DNA of 64,000 nucleotides from Durusdinium trenchii (GCA_963970005.1 CAXAMN010022662.1:723173-787172), one strand, 5' to 3'. Counted from the first letter of the stretch, positions 43,680 through 55,343 are shown. Numbers and translations: made by a program. The notes: a model not told the origin generated them from the letters alone.

Positions 43680-44345
43680 ATTTCCTTGAAGGATGTTGAT
43701 GCCAATACGGATTCCATCTATGGGGTGATGGTGGTGAGCAAGGGCCAGGGGAGGTATTCTGCTCACTTGCTGAAGGAAGCTATTCTCATGCACTATGAGG
43801 GTTGCAAGCTCTATCCAGAAGGGGTTACTTCAGCCATGGAGTGTATTCAGACATGGGCTTTGAAACAAGGGAAAGCGCTTCAACGTTTGGTGGCCAGGCT
43901 GTTGATTTATTGGGGTGGCACCGAAGATTAAAACATACTAAGAATAGGTTCCCATGAGCTTTTGATGGACCCTTCAATTCTATACTCCCATGATCTGCCA
44001 TAGCTTGTTGTCCCAGGTATCCAGATTCCGGAGATTGTACAAGCTGGCTGCCTCGTCGAAGAAGAAGAACATCCAGAACCTGAAGCTTGAGCTTGAGGGC
44101 AAAGTGGATTCTTGTCTAGGTTCATCAAGGGTTCTCCTGTGGTAGTTTAATTTGCTTGCTTCTTGGAAAACAAATATGGGTGCCCAACCACTGTTGGTGT
44201 TTCTGCTTCTGAGGACTTTGTTCCGGGAGCCCATCATCCAGATGATGAAGAAGGGGATGATGATGATGATGATGATGGGGTGGGCAATGATTCTGCAGAA
44301 TCCTCTCTGGCTACACTCTCGGAGCTTTCCCTTCCAGTACCCAGG
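43680..44345 (+). CDS. exons with helical and Asp-rich segments, left gene of TIR element B
   Basis: 43686-43931 reads DVDANTDSIYGVMVVSKGQG, HLLKEAILMHYEGCKLYPEG and MECIQTWALKQGKALQRLV. 44010-44118 reads RRLYKLAASSKKKNIQNLKL. 44163-44345 reads NKYGCPTTVGVSASEDFVPG then HHPDDEEGDDDDDDDG. All plus strand with intron-like A/T-rich spacers. No domain recognised. Confidence 0.4.
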
Positions 44346-44824
44346 ATGAATTCAAACAGCCTACAAGCAAGTATCCAAATGTTTGCACCCTCCCATCCAT
44401 CCTTTGGTCTAAAGAGCCGTGGGCCCGGGTCAGACCTTTTTACCCTCTTGGTGTTTCATCCAAAAGTTGGTCTGAAGAACTGTGGGGTCAGACCTTTTTT
44501 ATTCTCAATTGGTGGCTCATCCAAAATTTGGTCTGAAGAAATGTGGGGTCGACCTTTAATATACCCATGTCCAAAGGCTTGTTACTTTTTGCTCCAGGTT
44601 TCTACGCAAAGCACGGTGCCAAAGCTTCCGGGTGGTACCAACTATCACCCAGACCAAAAGCTGATGGGCATTGCTTTGCAACTGAAGAAGGCCAGAGAAC
44701 ATCAGGTGCAAACTTTGTCAAAGCCACTTGTCTTTGTATGCTCAAGCATGTGCAAGATACTTTCGTTAAATGTTTTTTGTCTGCTGCATGCTCTCAAGTT
44801 GACCACACTGTGCGATCGTGTTAG

Positions 44825-45511
44825 GTCATCTTGCGAATTGGGGATAGCTGAGAAGCTAGCGCAGGCGGTGCAAAGCGTCAAGGCTGGAGGGCAGCAAGCA
44901 GCGGTGCAGCCTGAAGCGGCAGCTGATGGGAGCCATGTCCTACCACCCTTTGTGCCTGGGTTTGAACATGTGAGTTTTGAACTGAACTCTTTTTGGAGCT
45001 TTGAGTGACTTTGGGTTGTCGACAGCTGCGATTAGGTCCATAAGTTGTTTCTTTGATGGATCAATGTGTACATATAAGGGGCTATATGTACTGTCTCTTT
45101 ACTTTGAAACATGCTCGCAAGGTCTTGCAGAGCATGGCCAAGATGGATATCCCTAAGCCGGTAGCTGTGAAAGAGCAGTACAAAAGTGCCTGGAAGAAGA
45201 GAGATCATGATGGTCCGGTGGCTTCTGAGCCCAAGGCCAAGAAGTGCAAGGCCAAGGGCGCAAAGAAGCAGGAGCCATCCTCCTGCAGCAGGCCCGATAT
45301 GGGTGCCTACACTCCAAAGCTCTATTCCTCCAAGCGGATTGATTTTCTGAACAAGCTCAAGGAGGAGGGTGTTTCGCACCGGGATGCTTGTGAGCAATGG
45401 AATAACTCTGATGACAAAAAATGTTTGTTGAAGGACCTTTCGGTATCAGAACTGATCCGAAGGAGGTTTGTCCCAAAAGGTACAGTTGCAAATCCATATA
45501 GTGAGAGCTAG
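44825..45511 (+). CDS. lysine-rich exons preceding the methyltransferase-like exons (TIR element B)
   Basis: 44825-44970 reads LGIAEKLAQAVQSVKAGGQQ. 45113-45511 reads MDIPKPVAVKEQYKSAWKKR, then basic KAKKCKAKGAKKQEPSS and SKRIDFLNKLKEEGVSHRDA, EQWNNSDDKKCLLKDLSVSE. The last part resembles a small helical DNA-binding or adaptor segment but is not identified. Same strand and order as the following exons, so probably one gene. Confidence 0.45.
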
Positions 45512-45869
45512 AGTGCATGAATATTTGCCACGGGTTCACACATGCAATTCTTAGACTGCTGTGTGGGAAAACGGTTGGCGTGACACCTGAGCTACCTAGA
45601 CACGTACTGGCAGTTAGTTGCAGCAGCCCACAGTGTTGAACTTAGAGAAATCAATTATACTTACCAATTTTCTCGTTTGAAGGGAACTGCTTGGATTGCT
45701 TGGCCTCACCAAGTTGCAATGCTAAACAAAAGACAACCCTGCCTGACTTGGGTTCAAAGAGTTTGCAAGTCAAGGACTTGCAAACAATCCAGGGTGGGGG
45801 CGCGCACTGATAGCATGATCATTGAACTTCAACGATGGCGCGCTCCATGGGCGCTGATGCTTCTTTTGC

Positions 45870-47135
45870 TGCTGTTGCAGTTCAACAGCAGAGTGCCAGG
45901 GAAGGAAAACGTGCAGTTTGTCGAGCTTTTTGCTGGGAAGGCGGAGGTGAGCTTTGCTTTGAGATCTTGTGGTCTCCATGGATCCTCTCATGATATCGAC
46001 ATCAGCCCTCAGTACATGGATTTGTGCTCAACTACGGGCTTCTTGTACCTCTGTGGCTTTAGTATATGTTGGTTCGTGGTGATATCAAAGTGCTGCACCA
46101 CCCTCAATTATATTTACTTATTACAATTGTATTGAAAGTTAGTTAGTTTTGCACAGTTCTTCTGTATATTGAGGTTGGCTGTGAATGAACTTCGCAGAGC
46201 AGAAGCTGGATCACTGTGCATCTTTGCATTGTGCTGTGCCTCATTTTCGCGCATGCTGCTGGGAGTTTGTATATTAGCAATTTTTGCCTTTTGCTTTGCT
46301 TGAAGTTCGGGGCACTGTACACGAATGTGCTAAATTGGTGGCTCAGTGTTTTGGGATGCCAGGAGCCGTGCGACATCTGGACGGAGCATCCTCTTTCCAC
46401 TTGGCAATACTGATTATGGCTTTGTGCAAATGGGCAACCTGCTTGCAAGCCGGCTCATCCTGCTGCTGTATATATGCAGTTGGAAATGCTTGCGTTGGAT
46501 TGTGGAACAGCCAGAAGGGACGGCGTTCCCTTTGCTGCCACGCTGGCAAGAATTCCTTGAGATTGCCAAAGCTGCTTGTCTGTCATTCTATGTATTTTCT
46601 GATAGTCTTTAATTTGACATTGTTTGAGGTTCCAACTTCCAGCCAAAAAATTGAAATGGGTTAAGCAACACATATGTGAGGTGTACGCCACATCATTCTG
46701 GATGGGCAAGTTTGGAGGTGCCACTGCAAAACGACATCGTCTCTGGTCAAACGACCACAATCTCCTTCAGGCCATCCACAGTGAAGCTGGCCATATGCGC
46801 AGGGCGGAGATGGAAGCTCTGCCTGGGGGACCACTTGTCAAGAAATACCGGGACAAGAATGGCTTGGTCCGCTGCACGGGGCTGAAAGAGAAGCTAAAGG
46901 CATCCCAGCTTCTTGGCTTGGTGTACTAGTTATTTTTCTATATCAGTGGGAGAGGTTTGTGTAGTTAATGGTATGTTTGGGTTGCCTGTGAAACCAGGTG
47001 GGTTTTCCAGTTAACCATAGTTTTGTTCTTTCCTACCAGAATGTGAGGACCTACACCCGGCGCTTTGGCCAAAAGCTGGCGAAGCTTGCCATTGCTCTGA
47101 AAAAGGACAGGGTGACTCCAGCCAAGGGGGCACCA
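45870..47135 (+). CDS. multi-exon gene with methyltransferase-like (LFAG...EQP) domain (TIR element B)
   Basis: Exon 1 (about 45880-46030) reads VQFVELFAGKAEVSFALRSC then HDIDISPQYMDLCSTTGF: a Rossmann start like motif I of C5 methyltransferases, with an acidic residue after strand 2. Exon 2 (46170-46260) reads LAVNELRRAEAGSLCIFALC then CASFSRM, at the place of the PC-containing loop. Exon 3 (46370-46570) reads GRSILFPLGNTDYGFVQMGN, then RWIVEQPEGTAFPLLPRW, the EQP/ENV-like block. Exon 4 (46676-46910) reads SFWMGKFGGATAKRHRLWSN and PLVKKYRDKNGLVRCTGLKE. A last block (47041-47135) reads RTYTRRFGQKLAKLAIALKK. I recognise this as a domain recurrent in dinoflagellate genomes; enzymatic activity is not established. 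Junctions approximate. Confidence 0.55.
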
Positions 47136-47800
47136 TTTGGTGGTGTATGTTTTGAACGTCCTTTTAAATTTTTGATGCTTGCAAGAAAGGGTGGCTTGGG
47201 GCTCTCTATAACCCTTGAGGACCTACTTCCTGGACCAAAACTGAAGATTGATACCGATCCATCGCGTGGTGATTTTGAGCTTTTCATGGATCGCTGTGTC
47301 CCTGGCTTGGGCCTTGCTGCGCTGGGGGATTGCTGGCCTGACGCCCTTTGATATTACATAGCAGGTTTTCCAAAGCTTATTTTTGATGGTGATCCCTGGT
47401 AAGCTTAATCTGGGGGACAGTCATTATCATGTTTCACGCAATCCCATATATAAGGCAGAGCTAGAGCCGGCTCCTTGTCACAAAACTCGAAAGTTTTGTT
47501 TGAAGGGGAAATTGTCTCTGGGACCTTGATCTTGGATTGTCCTTTCACCCTGATCCGCTCGATGACCAGTGACCCAGCCAAGGTTATCACATACTTGGCG
47601 AAGTGCAAATATCTTCAGCCACCTGGACGCTGGGAAGCTTGGTGGAACTTTCAAGAATTGTTTGTGGCTATATGGTGGGTCAGTGGGTCATATCACGAAT
47701 CGATGAATGGAAGCTCGATGGTATAGTGGCTGTGCTGGCCCCAAATTCATGGTATCAAATGGTTAATATATACCCTGTGGTTCGCCACACATGGATGTAA
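47136..47800 (+). CDS. exon-like blocks after the methyltransferase-like gene
   Basis: 47140-47351 reads FERPFKFLMLARKGGLGLSI and TLEDLLPGPKLKIDTDPSRG to a stop. 47500-47700 has a shorter block (RSMTSDPAKVITYLAKCKYL). Relationship to the preceding gene unclear. Confidence 0.3.
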
Positions 47801-47984
47801 GGAGGAGGCCTTTGATGCTCTGGGCTTGTGGAAGCCTGACCGGCTGAGCGATCCTCACCCTTAGCTAGTTGCCCTATAGCTGCAAATCCAATTCGTGTGT
47901 GATGAGCTGCCCACAGAGGGTTTCATGCTGTGTGGGATGCCCCATTCACACATTTAGGCATGTTAGGGGATTTCTGCGCCCGCG

Positions 47985-48060
47985 TAGTACCGTGAAAATA
48001 CCGTGATTTGTACGTGTAAATCATCCAAATGTACGTGAAAACACCGTGAAATCCGTGAAA
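47985..48060 (+). repeat. internal cluster of CCGTGAAAA motifs in TIR element B
   Basis: Four copies of CCGTGAAA or ACGTGAAA within 70 bp, plus a TGTACGTG pair. These match the subterminal GTGAAAG motifs at the element's two ends and sit between the left and right gene groups, as if a second terminus had once been there. Confidence 0.6.
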
Positions 48061-48142
48061 GAGATTTTTTGGTATTTTCCATATGTTTTGATAGGGATTC
48101 TAGAGGGTGTCTTCCAAGAGCATTTGGGGGTCAAGTTGATCA

Positions 48143-48922
48143 GTGACTTCGAAGTCGATCCCTGGAGCTATGTCGCTACCGGAGCTCCCCTTTCCGTTGG
48201 CCGAGCTCAACTGGGACAAGTTTGAAGATGTCCAGAAGGCTGTTGGATTAGACTCCATGGATACGCTCAAGGTCATGAAGCTGGTGTTGGGCTCGGAACC
48301 GCCTGAGGTGCCTTGCATATGTTGATTACAATTTTGAGTGTGGGTGACCAACCAAGATATGTGGGTACCCAAAACAACAAACATTAAGACCATGAGGTCC
48401 CCATATGAAATATGTTTCCCTTGATCCCCCAAACCTGTTCCAAGGGCCCCTGCATGCTGCCAGGCCCTCCTGGAGTTCATCGAGCCGAAGCAAGTGAGAG
48501 GGAAACCAAAAGGGAAACCAAAAGGGGCACCAAAAGGGAAAGCGAAGGCGAAAGGGAAGGCGTGTGCTAAGGGCAAGGCTAAAGCCAAGGCCAAAAGCAA
48601 GGCTAAAGCCAAAGGCAAGAAGCAGAGAACTGTGCTGAAAGCTGGTCGTTCTGCTGGCGTCCTGTCACCAGAGGATGGTGAAGAGGAGGAACAAGAACAG
48701 GATGATGTCGTCGAGCCTGAGGAGCCGGCTGTACGCAAGAGGCCAGCGGCCAGGTGCGCACCGAAAGTACGGGTGCGAAAACCTGACATTGAGGTTGCGG
48801 TGGAGGGCCCTGCAGCTGGGGGCCCTGACAGCATGCTGCCTGCAGGAGATATGGGCCCTCCACGCCGTCGGCTTCGGAATGGTGCCACTGCTTTGGAAGG
48901 CCTTGAGGAGTCCCAGGTGTAA
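48143..48922 (+). CDS. exons of Lys/Ala-rich KRPAA protein (TIR element B)
   Basis: 48165-48310 reads MSLPELPFPLAELNWDKFED and QKAVGLDSMDTLKVMKLVLG. 48494-48922 begins with GKPKGKPKGAPKGKAKAKGK-type repeats, then acidic GEEEEQEQDDVVEPEEP and RKRPAARCAPKVRVRKPD. Likely a nuclear, nucleic-acid-binding tail by composition. First exon group of the right-hand gene; no catalytic domain. Confidence 0.45.
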
Positions 48923-49259
48923 CTTTGGTTGGACAATTCAATAAGGTTTGTTTTGTATAGGTTTTTTTATGCGTTTAATTCAATGGGTGGGGCACTAGAC
49001 TAGGAGAAAAAAAAGGGATGGTGAATTGACATGGTGCAATATATCAAGGTCCTGCAACACCTTGCAGCAAGGGCTGAATATGGTGGAGCAGCAGCATGGT
49101 GACGTAGCTGAGGAGCCTGCCTCCATAGTTGACTCATTGCAGTGGCTTGGGCTCTATATGTATTGTTGTTGTTAAGCCATTTGTAATTCTGCTTTTGCTT
49201 TTCCCCTTCAAGTCATATGGCCTGCTTTCAAATTTCTTTTCTTTTTGAACCATGTAAGG

Positions 49260-50857
49260 TTGGGTGACAGTGTCACGACTCTACCTCCGGGATCTCTTGA
49301 GATGCAATCGGCTTTGTCTGCAGCTCAAGTGCGAATTGCGCAGCTGGAGAAGCAACTACACATGCAATCTGTTGATCCTTCTTGTCCTGGGACTTTGGCA
49401 CGGAGGCGCCATATCGATGAGGCTTGGTTTGGTTGAATATGCTCCCTTGTTTCTTGGGTCTGCCCCTTTCCTTTCAATTTTTGTTTATGTACTGAACCCT
49501 CCAGGTGGGCCTGGATGGTGTACCTTGCACACTGGATGACTTGAGTACTGCCTCAGATCGCACTCGAGACTACTTATTGGCGCAGAAGAAGGCCAAACTT
49601 GATGCTGGTGGAGAATGCCATGCACTTGCTGTGGCCACACCAGTGCCACCTGTACCAGCGCTTGCGCCAGTGTCTGAGGCAATAGTGGAACCAGCTCCAA
49701 CGGAGAAGGCTGACTCAGATGTTATCGAAATTGAGGAGAGCCAGATTGTCCCTGACAACCAATTGGGCCTTTCGGACTCAGCCTCGGATGCTCCTACTCT
49801 ACCGCTTGGCCACTGGGCAGAAGTTGATGAAACACAGGTGCAGCCCTCACCATGCACAGTTCCACTCCTCCCTGCAGATTCAGCAGTGGCTCCTGCGCCA
49901 GCTGCTGCTGGGCCTATCCCATCAAGCCTTGATCCTGCAGCTGCTCCAGGCTTGGATCCTTCAGCTTCCAAAGTGTCACCAGGGCCAAATGCTGTGGAGC
50001 CTAGTGATCCAGCAGGCGTTCATGCACAGCTGTCACAGGTGATGTCACCAGCTCCTCCTGCGCCAGCTGCTGTGGAGCCTAAGAGTGGTCCGGCAGACCT
50101 TCATCCACCTGCAGCTTCAGAACTACAGGTCGTGTCACCAACTGCTCCTGCGCCAGCTGCTGTGGAGCCTAAGAGTGGTCCGGCAGGCCTTCATCCACCT
50201 GCAGCTTCAGAACTACAGGTCATGTCACCGCCAGCTCCTGTGGAGCCTAAGAGTGATCCAGCAGGCCTTCATCCACCAGCAGAAGTGTCACCAGCTCCTG
50301 AGCCAGCTGCTGTACCTGATCCACCAGCTTCAGAACTGCAGTCAGCTCCTGAGCCAGCTGCTGTCAAATCAGCTTCAGTACCACCTCAACAGGCTCCAGC
50401 TGTGCCAGCTGCCTTGCCTGTAGAGCCAGCTGTGAAGCAACCTCCAAAAGAGCTGGCAGCAACTCCAGCCGCACCTCAAGCAGCTTCAGCGCTGGCTGTT
50501 CCTGCAGTACCTGCAATAGTTGCCCCTGCCTTGGCTCAACCTGCTGTTGCGGCTGCTGCTCAACCTTTACGTGCCATGGCCGGTGCGAGCTCCATGGAAG
50601 GCCATACAGGTGCAGCCACGACTTCTGGCATGAACTTCGCTGACCTTCCGGAGGACATCCGAAGGCTGGTGTCCAATGGACTGGTGATCAAGCCGCCTGC
50701 TGAGAAAATTGATGGTGATGATGATGCTTCGCAACACATCAACACTTCCTCTCACGAGAATGCGGCCATGAGAATGAATCGCTTTATGCAGTCAAAAGCA
50801 TCGGTGAAGTTCCCGCACATGGTCGCCTTATTCAATGGTACGCCAGAGGTGCCTTAA
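49260..50857 (+). CDS. Pro/Ala-rich repeat protein exons (TIR element B)
   Basis: 49265-49410 reads LEMQSALSAAQVRIAQLEKQ (coiled coil). 49505-50857 is a long open exon: VGLDGVPCTLDDLSTASDRT, then a Pro/Ala-rich region with near-identical units (PAPAAVEPKSGPA, LHPPAASELQVMSP) repeated at least three times, then a folded-looking end NFADLPEDIRRLVSNGLVIK and AAMRMNRFMQSKASVKFPHM. The N-terminus of this exon is set by an acceptor, not an ATG. The repeats are recent duplications at DNA level (50040-50300). Probably a linker-rich part of the same multi-exon protein as the exons downstream. Confidence 0.5.
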
Positions 50858-50929
50858 GTTGGAATTGAGATATATGTTGCTTTGTTTTTTTGGTTGGATT
50901 TGTTTGCATTCTTGGTGGTCTGGGCCTGC

Positions 50930-51432
50930 TGCAGGATCGACTCAGACTTCTTCGATCCTGGGTCATGTGTGATGAGAACAGAGCAGCTTGTGAGTCCCAG
51001 GTCGTTCTTTCGAAGGAGAAGTCTGAGAGCAACAGTGCGGAGCGAGAACCGTGGTCTGTACGCGACATGCTCCAGGCAAACTGGCCGATTGAGAAGATTC
51101 GGTCGATTGTGGCTCGTGGAGGTGCAACTCCAGACCCAGACTGTCCGGAGGTGGAGGAGTGCTTCCAATACTGGGTGATTACCCGCCGCCGCCGCACATC
51201 AGCTGAGCGGACCTCTCAGACCGCCTCGACTCACATACAGGTGGAAACCACACCAACAGGCATTGGTGAGCTGTTGACTTCTTCCTTTGAGCTTGGGGCG
51301 CCTGCTGCTCCTCGATCTACTGCTGCTGGGCTGACTGCGCCGGCGGCTGTGGGAGTGGCTGCCAATCCTGCTGATTTGGTGGCCCGAGTGCAGCAATCGA
51401 TGGCTGGATCAGGTGCATGGGTCGCCAATTGA
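50930..51432 (+). CDS. exon with WSVRDMLQ-type helical domain (TIR element B)
   Basis: Reads RLRLLRSWVMCDENRAACES, then EPWSVRDMLQANWPIEKIRS, IVARGGATPDPDCPEVEECF and QYWVITRRRRTSAERTSQT, with an Ala/Pro-rich end and a stop at about 51430. The central part resembles a module recurrent beside this type of transposase candidate in dinoflagellate sequences (recollection, not checked). Preceding exon ends at CAGAG with an intron of about 70 nt. Confidence 0.5.
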
Positions 51433-51489
51433 TTTATGTATAGATTGCGCTACCTATAGGTGTTCTTTGAATTTGAAACCAACCAGCAT

Positions 51490-52230
51490 TGATCCCTAGA
51501 GGTGGCCGTGGACAAGCTCCGCTGGTACCAAAGGCCAAACCCAAGAGGAACCCCAAGGCCAAGTCAGCCCCTGTCCAAAATGCGGAGCCGGCCAGTGCTG
51601 ATGAGCTGAAGACATCCCTTTGCCATTTGCTTTGCAAATATTAGCACATTTTTTGTCTTTCCCTTATAGTTACATCTTTCTTTTGCATGCTCTCTATACT
51701 TGTCTTTGGTAGTTCTTCTATACTGAGGTAACCAACTGAAGAAAGAGATCAATGGTTGCAACAATGCTGCGCTGGACCTTCCTGCAAGGGACAATCTGCG
51801 CACGGTGCTTTTGCAGTTCAAGACTCGCTACGAAGAGTTTTTGGAGGAGTCTTTTGGATACATATTCAGCATAATATATTTGAGTGTTGTTTTTTAGACT
51901 GCTTGTCCTAACCCTATAGATTGTTTGGTTTCTTTCCCACAAGTAAGGCTGAAGAGCATTTCGCTCATGCAGGAGTTGAAGGATCTGCAGGGAGAGATCA
52001 CTGACAACGTAACCTGGATTGTTTATACAAACAAAAATGTTTTGTTATGTCTTTATGGAATGATCGAACTGTCCTGAAATTTTGGTGATTCCACACATCT
52101 ATATATAAATCTTTGTGCCCGAGGTCTCCAAAATGAAGATTGTCAAGGCCCAGGCAAAAGCAGTGCTGGGTGAGATGAAGCGCCAGAGTACCGCAAGCCA
52201 ATCTTCGGTTGGCTGAGCTTTTGAGGTCTC
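51490..52230 (+). CDS. small linker and coiled-coil exons (TIR element B)
   Basis: 51500-51640 reads APLVPKAKPKRNPKAKSAPV. 51735-51860 reads LKKEINGCNNAALDLPARDN and LRTVLLQFKTRYEEFLEESF. 52130-52220 reads MKIVKAQAKAVLGEMKRQST. Same strand and order, separated by short A/T-rich introns. No domain recognised. Confidence 0.4.
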
Positions 52231-52634
52231 CGCAAATAAATGTGGGAGGATGTAGGGTTGAATATTTGTTGGCTGCAGCCCCATAGCCTACGTTGCAATA
52301 TGAATGAACCATCCCTAGATATACTGATCACTGTGTCATTGGATGTTTGACCAAAACTGCACGTGGGAGGGGCGCTGATCGACAGCTGATTCTAGTTTAG
52401 ACATCCTTTGGCGGAGCTTACGTTCTGGACCGCTCTGGTTGGAAAAATATATGTACGTGTTTGTTCATTCGACTTCCAAACAGGTTTAAACCATTTGCGC
52501 CCCCCCTCGCAGGTGAGTGGGAAGATCCCCGGCTGGCAAAGCGTCAGAGGCTTGATGAGGTGTTCTTTGGATATTTTTGAGTCAAACATTTTTCTATTTG
52601 GGTTCCATGGTTCACCCCATCAAGCATAGCGAAA

Positions 52635-55003
52635 CCCTTGCCACCCATCTCTGTGCCTTTAGACCTCCATGACTCCATGACCCCCTCCGTGCAGCTCCAA
52701 ACCATGAGGCTGGCGCGCGGTGTTGGATCTGGCGGTGCCTCGCTGAAGCATGCTTGCGAGGTTGGTGAGATTGTGGGCTCTGAAGTCTTCACGCGGAGTC
52801 TTGGCAAACTTTGTACCTTGATTTGAAACTTCTTTGAAGGGTTCGAGTCTTTTTTAGATACTGTATATATATATAGTGAGATCTTTTAGAAAACAGTTCT
52901 ATATATATATGGAAGGAGTCCTTGTCATCAGTTTGGGGTGTGGAAGTAAGGATGGGCCAAAAAGAGCATAATGTTCATCGGGCGGCTGTGCGAGAAGGGC
53001 TGAGCTTTGATGTGGAGCTATCTTTCAAGGACCTGCCTATGTGCACCGATGAGAATTCTGGCCGAGTGGAGATTCAATCGTGGCCATTTCTCCTTCCACA
53101 TGATTTAGTACCCCGGTGAAAATCAGTACATTGTTGTTTTGTTTTTTTGGGCTTCTCTGCTGAAAGGTTTTCTGGTGATGTGAATTGTCTTGCTCAGGTA
53201 GCTGCGATGGTCAAGCATGGGCAGTTGAAGTATCTCACTCAGTTCGAGAAGATGCATCACTATTGGGAGAACTTGTTGAGAGACTATCCAAACCATCCAG
53301 TACATGGACATGAGGCCACAAGTGTGCCTTTGACGCTCTATGGTGCCTGGCCTGCTATTAGAATATGTACTGTATTTTGATCGTTTGTGATTTGGGACTT
53401 CTAGCTATGAAGGACAAGTTGATATTTAGCCCTCGAGATGTGTTTGGTTCTCGAGGAGATGAAGGCCAAGCTCTTGGGGGAACATGGATGAATTACCACT
53501 TTCGCCCTGATCTATCCCCCTGCATTTCCAATTCGGCCTGCAGCAGATTCTTGATTTGCACCATTCCATCGTCCATGTACCTCAGATCGACAAGGGTTCA
53601 TGTTCTATATGTGTTTTTTTGACCCCATGGTGATTGCATTGGATGTTTTAAACCATGTATGCAGTGACCATTTTCAATGTTCAATGAAACAAAGGTATGT
53701 CTTTGACGAGAATGGAGTCAACCTTACGCTTCAATCAGCTGCTGGGGCGATTCGCGATAGCTTCAACAAACTGTCGAGAGATGGTGTTCCTTTGGTTGAC
53801 CCTGAAACGGGTGAATCTGTGCCATGGCCTTTTCGCAAAGACTTTTTTTCAGTGTTGCTTTGCGCTGCGCAAGCTTTGTTGTAAAGGTTGTTTAACAAAA
53901 GCCTGAATGAAAGAAGTGAGGTATCTGTGCTCAAGTTTTGGGTTATGCACTATACTGGAGATTGGAAATTCCTTTACCAAACCTTCAACTTGGTTCGCTA
54001 CGCAACCTTCGAGGAGGACAGCTGTTATTAAAAAGACATCCTGGGGTCATTAGTTTCTCTTCTCATGAACACTGTGTCCTCGATGTCGATATGTGATCTG
54101 TTCAAATATATTTTTTGGTTTACCCTGCAGATCTGCTGGATATGCCTTTGCACAAAGGGCTCTACAGATGTCTTGTGGAGCTTTACAAACTTGAATGATG
54201 ATTCGCCTTGGATGAACACATTTTTTACTCAAGACCCTTGGTCTGTGAGACCAGCGCTTGCTGATGTTGATGGCTTCACTATGCGCATGTTGTCGATTGA
54301 TTTGCTCCACGCCTTTCATCTAGGCGTGGGAAGGGACCTATGTGGCTCTGCGATTCGGATCTTTGCCAGCCAACGGTGGGGTATTTGGTCTGGATCCAAT
54401 ATTGAGGCGCGCTTGGAATTCGCAACCTCGAGACTGAAGGCTTTTGCGAGCAGAAATCGGTTGAGCTTGACACTCAAGAAGCTTTCGCAATCCAATCTGA
54501 CGTGGGAAACTCTGAAGTATCCAGAGTTGAAATGCAAAGGGTACGATACATACATTGTGTTGAAGTGGCTTGTTGAAGAGGTCACATTGCAGGATTGTGG
54601 AAATGACCTTTTGGCCTGTGCACTTTGGGCTGCTGACAGTTGGTTGCGTGTTTTGAGCAAGTCTGGGCTGTTCCTCACTCCAAATGAAGAGTTGCACAAG
54701 CTTCAAGTGGGGAATCTATTCCTCAAGAGCTACCTCAATCTTGCAGTGGGTGCGTTGGAGAATCGCAAAATGCTTTACAGGTTGCGACCCAAGTTCCACT
54801 TACTGTTCCACCTGGTGAATGAAAACCGGCCATCCAGGTTGAACTGCACTCTAAATTCCACCTGGATGGATGAGGATGCCATGAAGAAGTGGATGCGTAT
54901 AGCCCGTATGGTTCACAAAAGAACAGCTGCAGAGAACACGTTGCGGCGCTTCATCCTTGGCTTCCACACCAAGCTCCGATTGGCCAATGCGCCCCAACGC
55001 TGA
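52635..55003 (+). CDS. candidate DDE-type transposase, multi-exon (TIR element B)
   Basis: Exons read in order: VQLQTMRLARGVGSGGASLK (52690), MGQKEHNVHRAAVREGLSFD (52952), MVKHGQLKYLTQFEKMHHYW and NLLRDYPNHPVHGHEATSVP (53200-53340), DEGQALGG (53458), LTLQSAAGAIRDSFNKLSRD (53720), GDWKFLYQTFNLVRY (53960), and a long last exon (from about 54120 to 55003). The last exon has ICWICLC (CxxC), SIDLLHAFHLGVGRDLCGSA (Asp-containing block like the D-x-LH motif of several transposase families), RLRPKFHLLFHLVNEN and DEDAMKKWMRIARMVHKR. Order and motifs fit a RNase H-like transposase with a large insertion; catalytic residues are inferred. As the only plausible recombinase in the element it likely acts on the CCTAGACATCC termini. 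Confidence 0.5.
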
Positions 55004-55343
55004 TGGAGCCAGGAAAAGCGTGCGAGGGACACCTTGGTGCGCCTAACATTTTTTTGAACGAACAGTGTGGTTAACTAGTTTAAATAAACCTGAAGCTGTT
55101 TTGGCTCAAGTACTTGTGGTTCAGCTGAAAACACGCTATTTGTTTTGATGTCTGGCTAGTGCCTGAACACAAAGACATGTTGCGCATATGGCCTTCATGT
55201 CTCTTAGCTTGCAAGCTTGGTAGTGGAGCGGTCTTCTTTGGAATGAGAGCCTTGGCTCATTCTCTGTCAGCATTTTTAGCGTGAAAGTGCGTGAAAAACG
55301 CCCATATGTACACGAAAAAAACATAACTTGTACGAATGAGTGT

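Noticed and set aside
48100-48936. 278-codon minus-strand frame over the KRPAA exon
   Set aside because: It is the antisense of Lys/Ala-rich repeats (reads Leu/Ala/Phe runs); the plus strand fits the neighbouring exons.
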